64,000 nucleotides of DNA from Dehalococcoidia bacterium (GCA_022820645.1 JAJEFD010000017.1:1-64000); one strand, 5' to 3'. Shown: positions 33,239 to 41,820, counted from the first letter of the stretch. Notes: a model not told the origin generated them from the sequence alone. Program-made: numbers and translations.

Positions 33239-34227
33239 GATGCCACCCCTTGCGGCTCCCCGTCGTGCGTCGGCTCTTCCGCCTCGGCCTCCATGCGCGC
33301 GCCGGTGACGTGCAGGAACACGTCGTCCAGCGTCGGTGTGCGCAGTGTGAGCGAGTTCACCGTGACTCCCGCCTGGTTGAGTGCGAGCGCAACGTCGCTT
33401 ATCAGCGCCGCGCCGTTCGCCGTGGAGATGGATATCTCGCTCTCGTACACGTCCACTTGCTGAACGGAACGCACGCGCTCCAGTGCGGCGCGGCCTTGCT
33501 CCGGTTCACGCACGTCCGCAACGATGACGTCGGAGCCGACCGACCGTTTCAGCTCGGCCGGCGTGCCCTCCGCCGACACCACACCGTGATTGATGATGCC
33601 TACCCGCTCCGCGAGCGCGTCCGCCTCTTCGAGGTACTGCGTCGTCAGGAAGATGGTCACGCCCATCTCCCGGCTGATGGCGCGTACGTATTCCCATACG
33701 CGAGAGCGGCTGATGGGGTCGAGGCCCGTCGTCGGCTCGTCGAGGAAGAGCACTTCCGGCGCGTGGATCAGCGACGCCGCGAGGTCGAGGCGGCGCTTCA
33801 TACCGCCGGAGTACGTCCCGATCTGTCGCCTTATCGCGTCGCCGATGTCGACGAGGTGCTCGAGCTCCTCGATGCGCCGGTTCGTATCTCTGCGGGAGAG
33901 GCCGTACAGCGAGCCCTGCAGGCGCAGCAGCTCCAGGCCGGTCTGCTTCGGGTCCAGCCCCACTTCCTGCAGCGCCGTCCCGATCCTCAGACGGACCTGC
34001 ACCGCATCCGACACTACGTCGAACCCGGCAACTCTCGCGCTGCCGCTCGATGGGAGCAGCAGCGTCGTGAGGATTCGGAGGGTGGTGGTCTTGCCTGCCC
34101 CGTTGGGACCGAGGAAGCCGTATATCTCGCCCGGACTCACCGCGAGGCTGACGCCCTCGACGGCGTGCACCTCGCCAAACTGCCTGTAGATGTCTGTCGC
34201 TTCTATCGCGTATGTCGTATCAGTCAT
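33235..34227 (-). CDS. ABC transporter ATP-binding protein (DrrA-like)
   Basis: A 330-residue ATPase with all motifs: Walker A GPNGAGKTTT, signature YSGGMKRRLDLAASL, Walker B VLFLDEPTTGLDP, and the switch histidine replaced by Gln (FLTTQYLEEAD), as is usual in the DrrA family. A C-terminal DUF4162-like tail ends in TPTLDDVFLHVTG. It pairs with the overlapping ABC-2 permease to export hydrophobic compounds, conferring resistance or moving lipids. It is divergent from the lyase at 34345; the 117-base gap should hold both promoters. Confidence 0.95.
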   Translation of the reverse strand: MTDTTYAIEATDIYRQFGEVHAVEGVSLAVSPGEIYGFLGPNGAGKTTTLRILTTLLLPSSGSARVAGFDVVSDAVQVRLRIGTALQEVGLDPKQTGLELLRLQGSLYGLSRRDTNRRIEELEHLVDIGDAIRRQIGTYSGGMKRRLDLAASLIHAPEVLFLDEPTTGLDPISRSRVWEYVRAISREMGVTIFLTTQYLEEADALAERVGIINHGVVSAEGTPAELKRSVGSDVIVADVREPEQGRAALERVRSVQQVDVYESEISISTANGAALISDVALALNQAGVTVNSLTLRTPTLDDVFLHVTGARMEAEAEEPTHDGEPQGVAS

Positions 34228-34344
34228 CCTGCCTCTGTCCTTTCAAGAGGATAACACCGCAGGCCGATGGGCTATCATCGCCCCGACCAAACTACCGGCC
34301 TGCCCCGCGAACGCACAACGGGCCGGTGTCACAGGAGCCTTGCC

Positions 34345-35208
34345 ATGCACGTAACCGACCGCCGGCGCCGTCTGCGCGACTACCTCCAGCGCGAGGGCTG
34401 CGTCCGTCCCGCCTCCGTGTTCGACCCCGTCTCGTCGCGCACCGCCTACTCCCTCGGTTTCGAGGTCGGCATGCTCGGCGGCTCGATAGCCAGCGCCGTC
34501 ATCCTCGGCGCGCCGGACGTCGCAGTGATGACCCTCACCGAGCTGGCCGACCAGGTGCGGCGCATCACCCGAGCCTCCGACATCAGCCAGCTCGTCGACG
34601 CCGACAACGGCTACGGCAACGCGCTCAACGTCATGCGCACCGTCCGTGAATTGGAGGACGCGGGCGCGAGCGGCATGACCATCGAGGACACGTCGCTTCC
34701 CAGCCGCTACGGCTCAGGCGGCAAGGAGGAGCTCATCCCGCTCGACGAGATGACCGGCAAGCTGCGCGCCGCCGTCGCCGCACGACAGGACGATGCAACC
34801 GTCATCCTCGGACGCACCCACGCCATCAACGCCACGAGCCTCGACGACGCCGTCGAGCGCGTCGCGGCCTACGCTGAGACCGGCGTGGACGGCATCTTCC
34901 TCATGGGCGTCCGGGAGGAGGCGCACCTGCAGGCCGTGCGCGCCGTCACGGGCCTGCCTTTCATGCTCGGCAGCACGCCGGAGTCACTTACGACCGACGT
35001 GCTCGCCCCCTACGGCGTGAAGATCGTGCTGCGCGGCCACGGCACGTTCACGCAGACCGTCCGCACCGTCTACGAATCGCTGGAGCACCAGCTGTCCGGC
35101 GCCCCCTCCGCCGAGCTCGCCGACCGCGAGCCCACCCCGGAGATGATGGGCATCGCCACCGGCACAGCGGACTACCGCTCCGCCCGAGACGCCTACCTCG
35201 GCGGTTGA
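34345..35208 (+). CDS. isocitrate lyase/PEP mutase family protein
   Basis: A 287-residue TIM-barrel enzyme of the ICL/PEPM superfamily, which forms or breaks C-C or C-P bonds next to a 2-oxo acid. Metal-binding VDADNGYGNALNVMRTVREL and SGMTIEDTSLPSRYG are visible. The loop starts EDT, not the EDK of PEP mutase, nor the catalytic Cys loop (KKCGH) of isocitrate and methylisocitrate lyases, so an oxaloacetate decarboxylase- or hydrolase-like role is more likely. The ATG at 34345 has AGGAG eight bases upstream. Monocistronic. Confidence 0.88.
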   Translation: MHVTDRRRRLRDYLQREGCVRPASVFDPVSSRTAYSLGFEVGMLGGSIASAVILGAPDVAVMTLTELADQVRRITRASDISQLVDADNGYGNALNVMRTVRELEDAGASGMTIEDTSLPSRYGSGGKEELIPLDEMTGKLRAAVAARQDDATVILGRTHAINATSLDDAVERVAAYAETGVDGIFLMGVREEAHLQAVRAVTGLPFMLGSTPESLTTDVLAPYGVKIVLRGHGTFTQTVRTVYESLEHQLSGAPSAELADREPTPEMMGIATGTADYRSARDAYLGG

Positions 35209-35211
35209 TCC

Positions 35212-35318
35212 CCGTCGTTCCCGCACCGGCGGGAATCCAGAGTGCGCGGGCAGCGCACCCGGCGGGGAGCGGGTGGGGTGCCCGTCATTCCTGCGAAGGC
35301 AGGAACCTCGCAGCCCAC
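35212..35318. repeat. two family B repeats
   Basis: A diverged unit (CCCGTCGTTCCCGCACCGGC then GGGAATCC) and a close unit (CCCGTCATTCCTGCGAAGGC then AGGAACCTCGCAGCCCAC) lie in the gap between the lyase and hicA. Both are palindromic around the CCTGC/GCAGG core. Confidence 0.8.
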
Positions 35319-35423
35319 AGGCGGTATGCACGGGTGTGACATCTGCTCCTTGCGCCACCACCGTCAGTATCCGTAGCGTGCTCCTACGCACCACTCAGGG
35401 CAGGTCCAGGGAGCACGAACGGT

Positions 35424-35627
35424 ATGCCACCAAAGGTGAGAGATGCCATCCGCCTCGTCGAACGCGACGGGTGGTACCATGTGCGCACGCGGGGTAGCCA
35501 CCGGCACTACCATCACCCAGACAAACCAGGGACAGTGACCATACCTGGGCACCCCGGAGAAGACGTGGAACCAAGGCTCTGGTGGAGCATCATGAAACAG
35601 GCGGGGCTCAGAGAGGAGAAGCGATGA
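35424..35627 (+). CDS. hicA: HicA family toxin
   Basis: A 67-residue mRNA interferase with the dsRBD-like HicA fold. The family signature is complete: LVERDGWYHVRTRGSHRHYHH with the catalytic histidine in GSHRHY, then KPGTVTIPGHPG. HicA cleaves mRNA and tmRNA when not bound by HicB. Its last codons overlap the hicB start by four bases, so the two are translationally coupled. Flanked upstream by dispersed repeats. Confidence 0.93.
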   Translation: MPPKVRDAIRLVERDGWYHVRTRGSHRHYHHPDKPGTVTIPGHPGEDVEPRLWWSIMKQAGLREEKR

Positions 35628-35968
35628 AGCTGCGCTACGCCGTCGTTTTCCAACAGATGCCTAACAACTATGGCGCCTATGTGCCGGACGTGCCGGGTTG
35701 CATCAGCACAGGCAAGACCTGGGACGAGATGCAGGCGATGATTCGTGAGGCCTTGGCGTTCCACATCGAGGACTTGCTGGAGCAGGGTGAGCCGATCCCG
35801 GAACCAACGATGTCCATCGACGATGCCATCGCCCACCACAACGAACCGCTCCCGGACGACGTACTGCGCTCTTACGCCAAGTTTGGTAAATCCGCACCCG
35901 TGCTATCGACCACGTTTCAGATGGTGGAGATAGAAGTCGCTGTCCCGGATGTTGCTAAGGCGGGTTGA
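35624..35968 (+). CDS. hicB: HicB family antitoxin
   Basis: A 114-residue partner of HicA. The N-terminal partial RNase H fold is clear (YAVVFQQMPNNYGAYVPDVP then GCISTGKTWDEMQAMIREAL). After about residue 60 it is proline-rich and acidic, with an extended tail of about 35 residues ending in DVAKAG, where other HicB proteins carry a ribbon-helix-helix or HTH; none is obvious here. It presumably binds and masks HicA. The ATG at 35624 overlaps the hicA stop. Confidence 0.92.
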   Translation: MKLRYAVVFQQMPNNYGAYVPDVPGCISTGKTWDEMQAMIREALAFHIEDLLEQGEPIPEPTMSIDDAIAHHNEPLPDDVLRSYAKFGKSAPVLSTTFQMVEIEVAVPDVAKAG

Positions 35969-35993
35969 CGTGCAATTGGTCGAGGCCTGACCC

Positions 35994-37412
35994 CTACCCC
36001 TCCGCCAGCGACGGCCAGCGGTGCCCCCACGGGCGGGCGCGCTCCAGCGCCGCCGACGCCCGCAGCACACCCACGTCGTCATAGAGCCGTCCCACGATCT
36101 GCACCGCGAGCGGCAGCCCGTTCGAGTGGAACCCCACCGGCACGCAGGCCGCGGGGTTGTACGCGTGGTTGAACGGCGTGGTGAAGCTCTGCGGTGGGCG
36201 CGACCGGTCCGGCATCCGCACCGCGTCTATCCGCTGCGCCGGGCCCATCGCCGGGCTCAGCAGCAGGTCGTAGTCGCGGAACCACTCCTGCACGCGCAGG
36301 CCGTAGCCGCGGTTGCGCCGGACGATGCGCCGGTACTGCCATGCCTTCGCGTGCGGCCCCGCCTCGTACACTGGACGCGCAACGTCGCTCAGGTCGTCCA
36401 GGTGCTTCTCCAGGAAGCCGGGGACCATCGCCTCGGCGGCGGCGTAGTGGTCGCCCGAGTACGCCCAGACGCCCGGCTCCAACTCCTCCGGCTCGTCGAT
36501 GGTCGGCGGGTCGGCCTCGGTCACGATGCAGCCCGCGTCCTCGAAGAAGCGCGCCGTGTCCCGCACGAGTTCGAGCGCCTCGCCATCCATCGAGAAGCCC
36601 CTGCCGAAGTCGTAGCTCACCGCGACGCGCAGCCCGCGCAGGTCGCCCGACGCGAACGCGAAGTAGTCGCTCACCGGCGGCAGGTTGGACTCGCCGTCGC
36701 GCGGGTCGTAGCCCGCGAGCGCCTGCAGCACGAGAGCGGAGTCGCGCACCGTGCGCGTCAGCGGCCCGTTGTGGGAGCGTCCGGGCGCCGCGCGCCACGT
36801 CTGCACCGACGGGATGCGCTGGTACGTCGGCTTGATGCCGAACACGCCGTTGATAGCCGCCGGCATCCGTATCGAGCCGCCCGAGTCCGTGCCGATGGCG
36901 AGCGGCCCGAGGCCGGCCGCCACCTGCGAACCCGCGCCGCCGCTGGAGCCGCCGCACGTGTGGTCGAGGTTCCACGGGTTGCGCCCCGGCGGGCTGATGC
37001 GGTTGTCCACCGCACCGTGCAGCGCGAACTCCGGCAGGTTCGTCTTGCCGATGAGCACGCCGCCCTCGCGCCGGATGCGCCGCGCCATCTCAGAGTCCGG
37101 CTGCCGGTTCTCCACGAACGCCAGCGAGCCGTATGTCGTCGGATGGCCCGCCATCTCGATGCTGTCCTTCAGCGAGATCGGCACGCCGCAGAGCAGCCCC
37201 CGCTCGCCGGAGCCGAGCCACGCCGCTTCCGCCGCATGCGCCGCTTCCATCGCGTCGTCCGTGTTCAGCGCAAGGAACGCGCTCAGCTTCGGGTCGAGCC
37301 GCTCGATGCGCTCGAACACCTCGCGCGTCACCTCGACGGGCGAGAAGTCGCGCCTGCGATACCCTTCGATCAGTTCCGTGGCGGAGAGCCGCCAGAATCC
37401 CGCGTCGCTCAT
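35994..37412 (-). CDS. amidase (amidase-signature family)
   Basis: A 472-residue amidase-signature hydrolase. The Ser-cisSer-Lys triad is visible: Lys in PISLKDSIEMAGHPTTYGS and serines in CGGSSGGAGSQVAAG and TDSGGSIRMPA. The family covers GatA, aryl-acyl amidases and nylon hydrolases; the extended N- and C-terminal regions fit a stand-alone catabolic amidase. The ATG at 37412 overlaps the stop of the TPP decarboxylase beta subunit by four bases. Last gene of the operon amidohydrolase-RidA-decarboxylase alpha/beta-amidase, implying hydrolysis of a C-N bond in an N-containing substrate. Confidence 0.95.
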   Translation of the reverse strand: MSDAGFWRLSATELIEGYRRRDFSPVEVTREVFERIERLDPKLSAFLALNTDDAMEAAHAAEAAWLGSGERGLLCGVPISLKDSIEMAGHPTTYGSLAFVENRQPDSEMARRIRREGGVLIGKTNLPEFALHGAVDNRISPPGRNPWNLDHTCGGSSGGAGSQVAAGLGPLAIGTDSGGSIRMPAAINGVFGIKPTYQRIPSVQTWRAAPGRSHNGPLTRTVRDSALVLQALAGYDPRDGESNLPPVSDYFAFASGDLRGLRVAVSYDFGRGFSMDGEALELVRDTARFFEDAGCIVTEADPPTIDEPEELEPGVWAYSGDHYAAAEAMVPGFLEKHLDDLSDVARPVYEAGPHAKAWQYRRIVRRNRGYGLRVQEWFRDYDLLLSPAMGPAQRIDAVRMPDRSRPPQSFTTPFNHAYNPAACVPVGFHSNGLPLAVQIVGRLYDDVGVLRASAALERARPWGHRWPSLAEG

Positions 37413-37975
37413 GATGACGCCGCCAGCTGCTCTTTCAGCAGCGCGGTCTGCTTTGCCATAGGCACCCCCGCCCAGAGCGGCTCGCGGTCCTCCCGCTCGA
37501 TGGTCAGCTCGATGAGCACCGGCCCGGTCATCGCGAAGATCCCCGGCAGACGCTCCAGCAGGTCCTCGGCAGCCTCGATGCGGAGCGCGTCCGCGTACCC
37601 CGCTCCCTTCGCGAGCGCCACCCAGTCGAACTGACCGATGGCGGGCAGCGGCTGGTTGCCCGTGCTCTGGTGCAGCCCGTTGGCGAAGACGAAGTGATAC
37701 AGGTTCGCGGGCGACTGCCCCGCGATGGTGACGAGCGACCCCAACTGCATGAGCAGGCTGCCGTCGCCGTCGAGCACCATCACCTTCTTGTCCGGTCGCG
37801 CAACCGCGAGCCCCAGCCCGATGGACGACGCGCTGCCCATGCACTGCGACGCGTCGACGTGGAATATCTCGCCCTGCCCCGCCTGGTGCCACGGGTAGAC
37901 CGACTGCATCGTCACGACGGAGACGGCGTCGCCGCGCCCCTCCGCGAGTATCTCTATCGCCTCGTTGCGTTCCAT
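37409..37975 (-). CDS. TPP-dependent 2-oxoacid decarboxylase, beta subunit (sulfopyruvate decarboxylase-like)
   Basis: A 188-residue C-terminal-type TPP-binding subunit. The TPP/Mg motif reads VMVLDGDGSLLMQLGSL, followed after about 20 residues by FANG. It resembles the beta subunits of sulfopyruvate or phosphonopyruvate decarboxylases (ComE-like). The ATG at 37975 lies two bases after the alpha-subunit stop, so the two form an alpha-beta enzyme that decarboxylates a 3-substituted pyruvate to an aldehyde. The precise 2-oxo acid is not decidable. Confidence 0.9.
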   Translation of the reverse strand: MERNEAIEILAEGRGDAVSVVTMQSVYPWHQAGQGEIFHVDASQCMGSASSIGLGLAVARPDKKVMVLDGDGSLLMQLGSLVTIAGQSPANLYHFVFANGLHQSTGNQPLPAIGQFDWVALAKGAGYADALRIEAAEDLLERLPGIFAMTGPVLIELTIEREDREPLWAGVPMAKQTALLKEQLAASS

Positions 37976-37977
37976 GG

Positions 37978-38499
37978 CTACAGCGTCGGCGCTCCCACGA
38001 TGAGCGCCGCGGGCCCCATCGTCTCGTGGGCGCGCTCGTAGGCCGCCCGGATGTTGCCGATGTCGTCCGGCCCTTCGAGGCGCCAGTGCGGCACGCCCCA
38101 CACGTCCAGCGTCGGCTCCACCATGCGGACGGCGCGGGACCTGCTCTCCTCTATCGGCACCATCGGGTCGCGCTGGTACTGCCCCACGAAGACGAACGTG
38201 GGGATGCGCGCGTCCAGCGGTATCGCCTTGATCGTGTTGATGGACGCGAAGATGCCGTTGTTCTGGATCACCAGCATCGGGTTCTTCCCGCCCATGTACA
38301 GCCCGGCGTTGATGCCCATCGCCTCGTCCTCGGTGCACGCCGTGATGAAGCGGATGGACGGGTCGTCCCGCAGCGCCGCGATGAGCGTCTTCTGGTACGA
38401 GTCCGGGATGCAGATGACGTGGTCGACGCCGAGGCCGCGCAGCTCCGACACGATGGCCGACGCCTCGACCCCGACCGCCACCGGCTTCGCCTCCGTCAT
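37978..38499 (-). CDS. TPP-dependent 2-oxoacid decarboxylase, alpha subunit (sulfopyruvate decarboxylase-like)
   Basis: A 173-residue N-terminal-type PYR domain. The activating glutamate lies in TACTEDEAMGINAGLYMGG, and ICIPDSYQKTLIAAL marks the substrate end; the whole resembles ComD-type subunits. Bacterial two-subunit homologues are often annotated as phosphonopyruvate or sulfopyruvate decarboxylase without proof. The ATG at 38499 lies two bases after the RidA gene. Works with the beta subunit encoded directly downstream. Confidence 0.9.
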   Translation of the reverse strand: MTEAKPVAVGVEASAIVSELRGLGVDHVICIPDSYQKTLIAALRDDPSIRFITACTEDEAMGINAGLYMGGKNPMLVIQNNGIFASINTIKAIPLDARIPTFVFVGQYQRDPMVPIEESRSRAVRMVEPTLDVWGVPHWRLEGPDDIGNIRAAYERAHETMGPAALIVGAPTL

Positions 38500-38501
38500 G
38501 C

Positions 38502-39677
38502 CTACGCCCCCGCGATGCAGGAGAGTTCGACCTCGGCGTTGCCGTGCAGGTCGACCCCGACGATGTTCATCGTCGGGGGGTCGCCGCCCCAGTGCTCCGC
38601 CGCCAGCGCCACGAACTCGTCCTCGAAGTAGATGTCGTCGAGGAAGACTTCGAGCCGCAGCACGTTCTCCAGCGACGTGTCGAACCGGTTGAGCGCGGCG
38701 TCGAGGCGGCGGAGCGCCTGCCGCGCCTGTCCCGTGCGGTCGCCGTACAGCTCCTGCTTCACCGCGCCGGTCTGCTCGTCTTCGAGTCCCGACGCGCCGG
38801 ACGCGAACACGAGCCCGTTGGCCCGAACGGCCTGCGCCCGGTCCGGGTCCTCCGCGAGCCACGCCGTCTCCTTCACCCCGCCGGGGTTGATGGCTACGCC
38901 GCCGATCTCCATGACGCCGCGCCCGCCGAGGAGCGTGCCGACGGAGTACGCCGCGAACGGCACCTTCCCGCCGAAACGCTCCTTCAACCGGTCGTAGTAC
39001 GGCCCCACGTCGCCGATGCGCTTCAGCGCGCAGTCCGTCCGCACGAGGTCGTCGAGGCTGCCGCCGCCCTTCTCCAGGTGCGAGCGCAGCCACTCGTACG
39101 TGTAGAACAGCTCCGTGTCGAACTGCTCCGGCACCTCCTCGGCTGCCTCCTCGTCCGTGAACGGGTTGGAGCGTCCGCGCACGCCGATGACGTACGTGAA
39201 GTCGCCGCAGCGCGTGATGCGGGACGCCCGCCCCCGGTGCGGCTGGTGCACGAACACCTGCCGTTCGAGGTCCGGCGTCATCGCCATGACGACGGCGGTG
39301 AGCATGTTCACGCCCGCCATCTTGCACTGCGCCCCGAAGCTCACCGCGAGCTTGTGGCCTTCCTCGCCGAAGTGGTCCGGCCACGTCGCCATGCGCTCCA
39401 GGCGCCACGACTGTCCGGACGTGAAGTTCTCTATCCACACTGCGGCGTCGCCGCCGTAGCCCACCTGCTCCAGCCGCCGCGCCTGGCGCCCGTAGGCGTT
39501 GTTGCACTGCGGTATCGCCTGCCCGTCCAACTCAGTGTTGACCTGCTGCGTATCGATGTCGCGGTAGCCGTCGGAGCTGGAGAGGAATACGTAGGGGCCG
39601 TAGCGGAGCACGGCGGCCATCTGCCGGTTGCGCTCGTCGCCGAGCAGGACTTCTTTCTTGTGACGGTTCTCGGCCAA
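38502..39677 (-). CDS. tandem RidA (YjgF/YER057c) domain protein
   Basis: A 391-residue protein with two RidA-like halves. The first includes AAVLRYGPYVFLSSSDGYRD near 20-40; the second begins around residue 270 and ends with SLENVLRLEVFLDDIYFEDEF and a C-terminal VDLHGNAEVELSCIAGA, the usual RidA finish. RidA proteins hydrolyse reactive imines and enamines, and several catabolic relatives deaminate aromatic intermediates. The TTG at 39677 is preceded by GGGGG. It sits between the amidohydrolase (4 bases) and the TPP decarboxylase (2 bases), so an imine or enamine intermediate in the pathway is likely. Confidence 0.85.
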   Translation of the reverse strand: MAENRHKKEVLLGDERNRQMAAVLRYGPYVFLSSSDGYRDIDTQQVNTELDGQAIPQCNNAYGRQARRLEQVGYGGDAAVWIENFTSGQSWRLERMATWPDHFGEEGHKLAVSFGAQCKMAGVNMLTAVVMAMTPDLERQVFVHQPHRGRASRITRCGDFTYVIGVRGRSNPFTDEEAAEEVPEQFDTELFYTYEWLRSHLEKGGGSLDDLVRTDCALKRIGDVGPYYDRLKERFGGKVPFAAYSVGTLLGGRGVMEIGGVAINPGGVKETAWLAEDPDRAQAVRANGLVFASGASGLEDEQTGAVKQELYGDRTGQARQALRRLDAALNRFDTSLENVLRLEVFLDDIYFEDEFVALAAEHWGGDPPTMNIVGVDLHGNAEVELSCIAGA

Positions 39678-39681
39678 GCTT

Positions 39682-40899
39682 CTAACCCCCGTTAGACCCG
39701 TTCGGGCCCTGGATGCCGAAAATGCGCTGCGAGCGCCCCCATACGACCTCGTGCACGAGGTCCGGGTCCACGCCGGTGAACATCCGCTCCATCGCGGGCG
39801 TCGCGTCCGGCCACGTCTGTCCCTGCTCGTGCGGGTAGTCGCAGCCCCAGATGACGCTGTCGCGGATCAGGAACTCGGGGTCGGGGATCATCTTCGCGCC
39901 GATGTAGTCCTCCTCGAACGTGAAGGACATGTTGTTCTTCAGGTAGTGCAGCGGCTCCCGCTCGAGTTGGTGGATCGAGTCCGGCGCGCGGTCGCTGTAG
40001 CAGCGCTGCATCCACTGGAAGAGGAATGGCAGCCAGCCGATGCGGCACTCCGCCATCGAAACGTGCAGGTTCGGGTGGCGGTCGAACATGCCGCTGAACA
40101 CGAACTGCGCGATGTGCTTGCCCGCCGGGTTGAACGGCACCTGTGAGAAGTGCGCGAGCGACTGCCCGTACTCGTTCGGCGGGTACGGTGTCCCTGCCGT
40201 GTCCCCGATGTGCGTGCAGATCACCATGCCCGTCTCCTCGGCGGCGGCCCACACCGGCTCCCACACCGGCGACCAGACGCCCTCCGCCATGTCGTTCGGG
40301 CTCAGCTCGACGGCCCGGACGCCCTCGTCGGCGAGGCGGTACACCTCGTCCGCGCAGAACTCCGGGAACGCCGCGTGCAGCCACGGCAGCACGATGAGCC
40401 GGTCAGGCGAGTACGCGCACATCTCAAGCGCCCAGGAGTTGAACGCGCGGTAGACCGCCTTCTCCAACTCCTTGTCCTTGAACACCCACTTGCGCGTGTT
40501 CCCGTAGTACACGCCTGCGTAGAACTCGCCGATGTCCATGTGCTGGATCAGGATCTCCGGGTCGGACGGGGGCAGCCTGCCCTCCTCGACCTCGATGGGG
40601 TCGAACCGCTTGGCGTACTTCGCCCAGTCCTTGCCGTCGGCGGCGAACGCGTGGATGTCGTCTTCCCACATCCACGCCGTGCCCTTCGGCGACTCCACGA
40701 CCTTCGGAGCCTTCTCCCTGAACTTCGACTCGATGCGCGACTGGATGATGTCGCGCGGATACCACACGAGGTCTGTGTGGTTGTCCGCCGAGATGTACTT
40801 ATAGTCGACGTTCTCTCCGGTGCGCAGTTCGCGCATGCTGGTGTTGCGCCGCCGCGCCGTCCCTCCGAGTTTGTCTGCCCGGACGTTCTCTTCCGGCAT
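39682..40899 (-). CDS. amidohydrolase family protein (ACMSD-like)
   Basis: A 405-residue TIM-barrel metal hydrolase or decarboxylase of the amidohydrolase_2/ACMSD family. Metal-binding residues are seen in YISADNHTDL (D-x-H-type at the N-terminus), GMVICTHIGD, and the C-terminal VIWGCDYPHEQG. Relatives include aminocarboxymuconate semialdehyde decarboxylase and phenolic acid decarboxylases. The ATG at 40899 has AAAGGAG six bases upstream. First gene of the five-gene operon ending with the amidase. Confidence 0.92.
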   Translation of the reverse strand: MPEENVRADKLGGTARRRNTSMRELRTGENVDYKYISADNHTDLVWYPRDIIQSRIESKFREKAPKVVESPKGTAWMWEDDIHAFAADGKDWAKYAKRFDPIEVEEGRLPPSDPEILIQHMDIGEFYAGVYYGNTRKWVFKDKELEKAVYRAFNSWALEMCAYSPDRLIVLPWLHAAFPEFCADEVYRLADEGVRAVELSPNDMAEGVWSPVWEPVWAAAEETGMVICTHIGDTAGTPYPPNEYGQSLAHFSQVPFNPAGKHIAQFVFSGMFDRHPNLHVSMAECRIGWLPFLFQWMQRCYSDRAPDSIHQLEREPLHYLKNNMSFTFEEDYIGAKMIPDPEFLIRDSVIWGCDYPHEQGQTWPDATPAMERMFTGVDPDLVHEVVWGRSQRIFGIQGPNGSNGG

Positions 40900-41026
40900 A
40901 ACCCGCTCCTTTCGTGCCGTGCGCGCCTTCCGCACGGAGCGGTAGAATCGTAGGGTTGGCAGAGGGGGGTGTCAAGGAAGACGCGACCCCCTCGCAACGA
41001 CCGCCGACCGGAGCCTGACGGCACCC

Positions 41027-41425
41027 ATGAGCATCGTCTACTCCACGAACGATATGCCCGCCGCCGCAGAGGTGGCAGACCTCCTGCGCGCCGGGGGCTT
41101 CAACCGGCCCCTCGACGACCTCACCCGCGTCGAGCGGATGCTCCGCAACGCCGACGTCATCGTGACCGCGCGGGACGGCGGTACGCTCGTGGGCATCGTG
41201 CGCGGGCTCGCCGACTTCGCGGTCTATGCCCTCGTGACCGAGCTGGCCGTCGCCGCGCCGTACAAGCGCATGGGCATCGGGCGCGAACTGCTCCGACGCT
41301 TCCGCGAGGAGGCCGGCGACGAGTGCGCCATCATCCTCCACTCCAGCGAGGAAGGGCACGCCTTCTACGGCCACCTCGGCTGGGACAACCTCGACCGCGC
41401 CTGGCGCCTCCCCCGCTCGCGCTAG
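41027..41425 (+). CDS. GNAT family N-acetyltransferase
   Basis: A 132-residue compact acetyltransferase. The acetyl-CoA pyrophosphate loop is YKRMGIGRELLRRFREEAG near 81-99, and the last strand region is SSEEGHAFYGHLGWDNL. It belongs to the small YkkB/ElaA-like stand-alone GNAT group with unknown substrate. Divergent from the amidohydrolase operon; family A repeats follow its 3' end. Confidence 0.9.
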   Translation: MSIVYSTNDMPAAAEVADLLRAGGFNRPLDDLTRVERMLRNADVIVTARDGGTLVGIVRGLADFAVYALVTELAVAAPYKRMGIGRELLRRFREEAGDECAIILHSSEEGHAFYGHLGWDNLDRAWRLPRSR

Positions 41426-41440
41426 CCTGGCGCCGGTTTG

Positions 41441-41541
41441 ACCCCCTCTCCCTACAAGGGGAGAGGGCTGGGGTGAGGGTACTGGGGGAGCGGCGGTGGG
41501 TCTGTCATGTTGAGCGCAGCCGAAACATCTCTCGGGAAGAC
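41441..41541. repeat. family A and family C repeats
   Basis: A family A unit (CCCCCTCTCCCTACAAGGGG then AGAGGGCTGGGGTGAGGGT) is followed after about 20 bases by a family C unit (CTGTCATGTTGAGCGCAGCC then GAAACATCTCTCGG). Together they fill most of the gap after the GNAT gene. Confidence 0.75.
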
Positions 41542-41559
41542 GCTTGCACAACACCAGCC

Positions 41560-41772
41560 TCAGCCAAGGCAGTGCCTGCACTCTCCCGTGTCGCGCTTTC
41601 TCATGGCGACCGCCGCAACCATTGCTGACGCCCGGTCTGCAAACGGCCCATGCCACCGGCTGATGGGTAGACGACGTTCATACACTCCGCGCCCGTCATT
41701 GCAGAACGAGCACCTACCGAGGTGAACACGCGCGTGATTCGTGGCGTCATCCTCGTAGACCCAGTAACTCAA
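41560..41772 (-). CDS. small conserved Cys-rich protein
   Basis: A 70-residue protein. It contains HLGRCSFCNDGRG, a CxxC-GRG unit, then RWHGPFADRASA and a C-terminal RKRDTGECRHCLG with a second CxxC. This Cys-pair and WHGPF layout recurs in small uncharacterised bacterial proteins, suggesting a zinc site. The TTG at 41772 lies eight bases after GGGGAG; a GTG three codons upstream is the alternative. It is embedded in a repeat-rich gap downstream of an MFS gene. Function unknown. Confidence 0.72.
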   Translation of the reverse strand: MSYWVYEDDATNHARVHLGRCSFCNDGRGVYERRLPISRWHGPFADRASAMVAAVAMRKRDTGECRHCLG

Positions 41773-41780
41773 CTCGCGCA

Positions 41781-41816
41781 CTCCCCATCCTGTACATCCT
41801 GTCCATCCATGTTCCT
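41781..41816. repeat. family D repeat
   Basis: CCCCATCCTGTACATCCTGT followed by CCATCCATGTTCCTG. A partner copy in the opposite orientation occurs at 44850-44880. Confidence 0.65.
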
Positions 41817-41820
41817 GCCC

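Noticed and set aside
34345-38499. Phosphonate biosynthesis (PEP mutase plus phosphonopyruvate decarboxylase)
   Set aside because: The lyase has EDT rather than the EDK motif of PEP mutase, and the two loci are 2 kb apart on opposite strands with hicAB and an amidase between.
41507-41725. Plus-strand 72-codon frame
   Set aside because: It starts inside a dispersed repeat and is antisense to the small Cys-pair protein; no family similarity.
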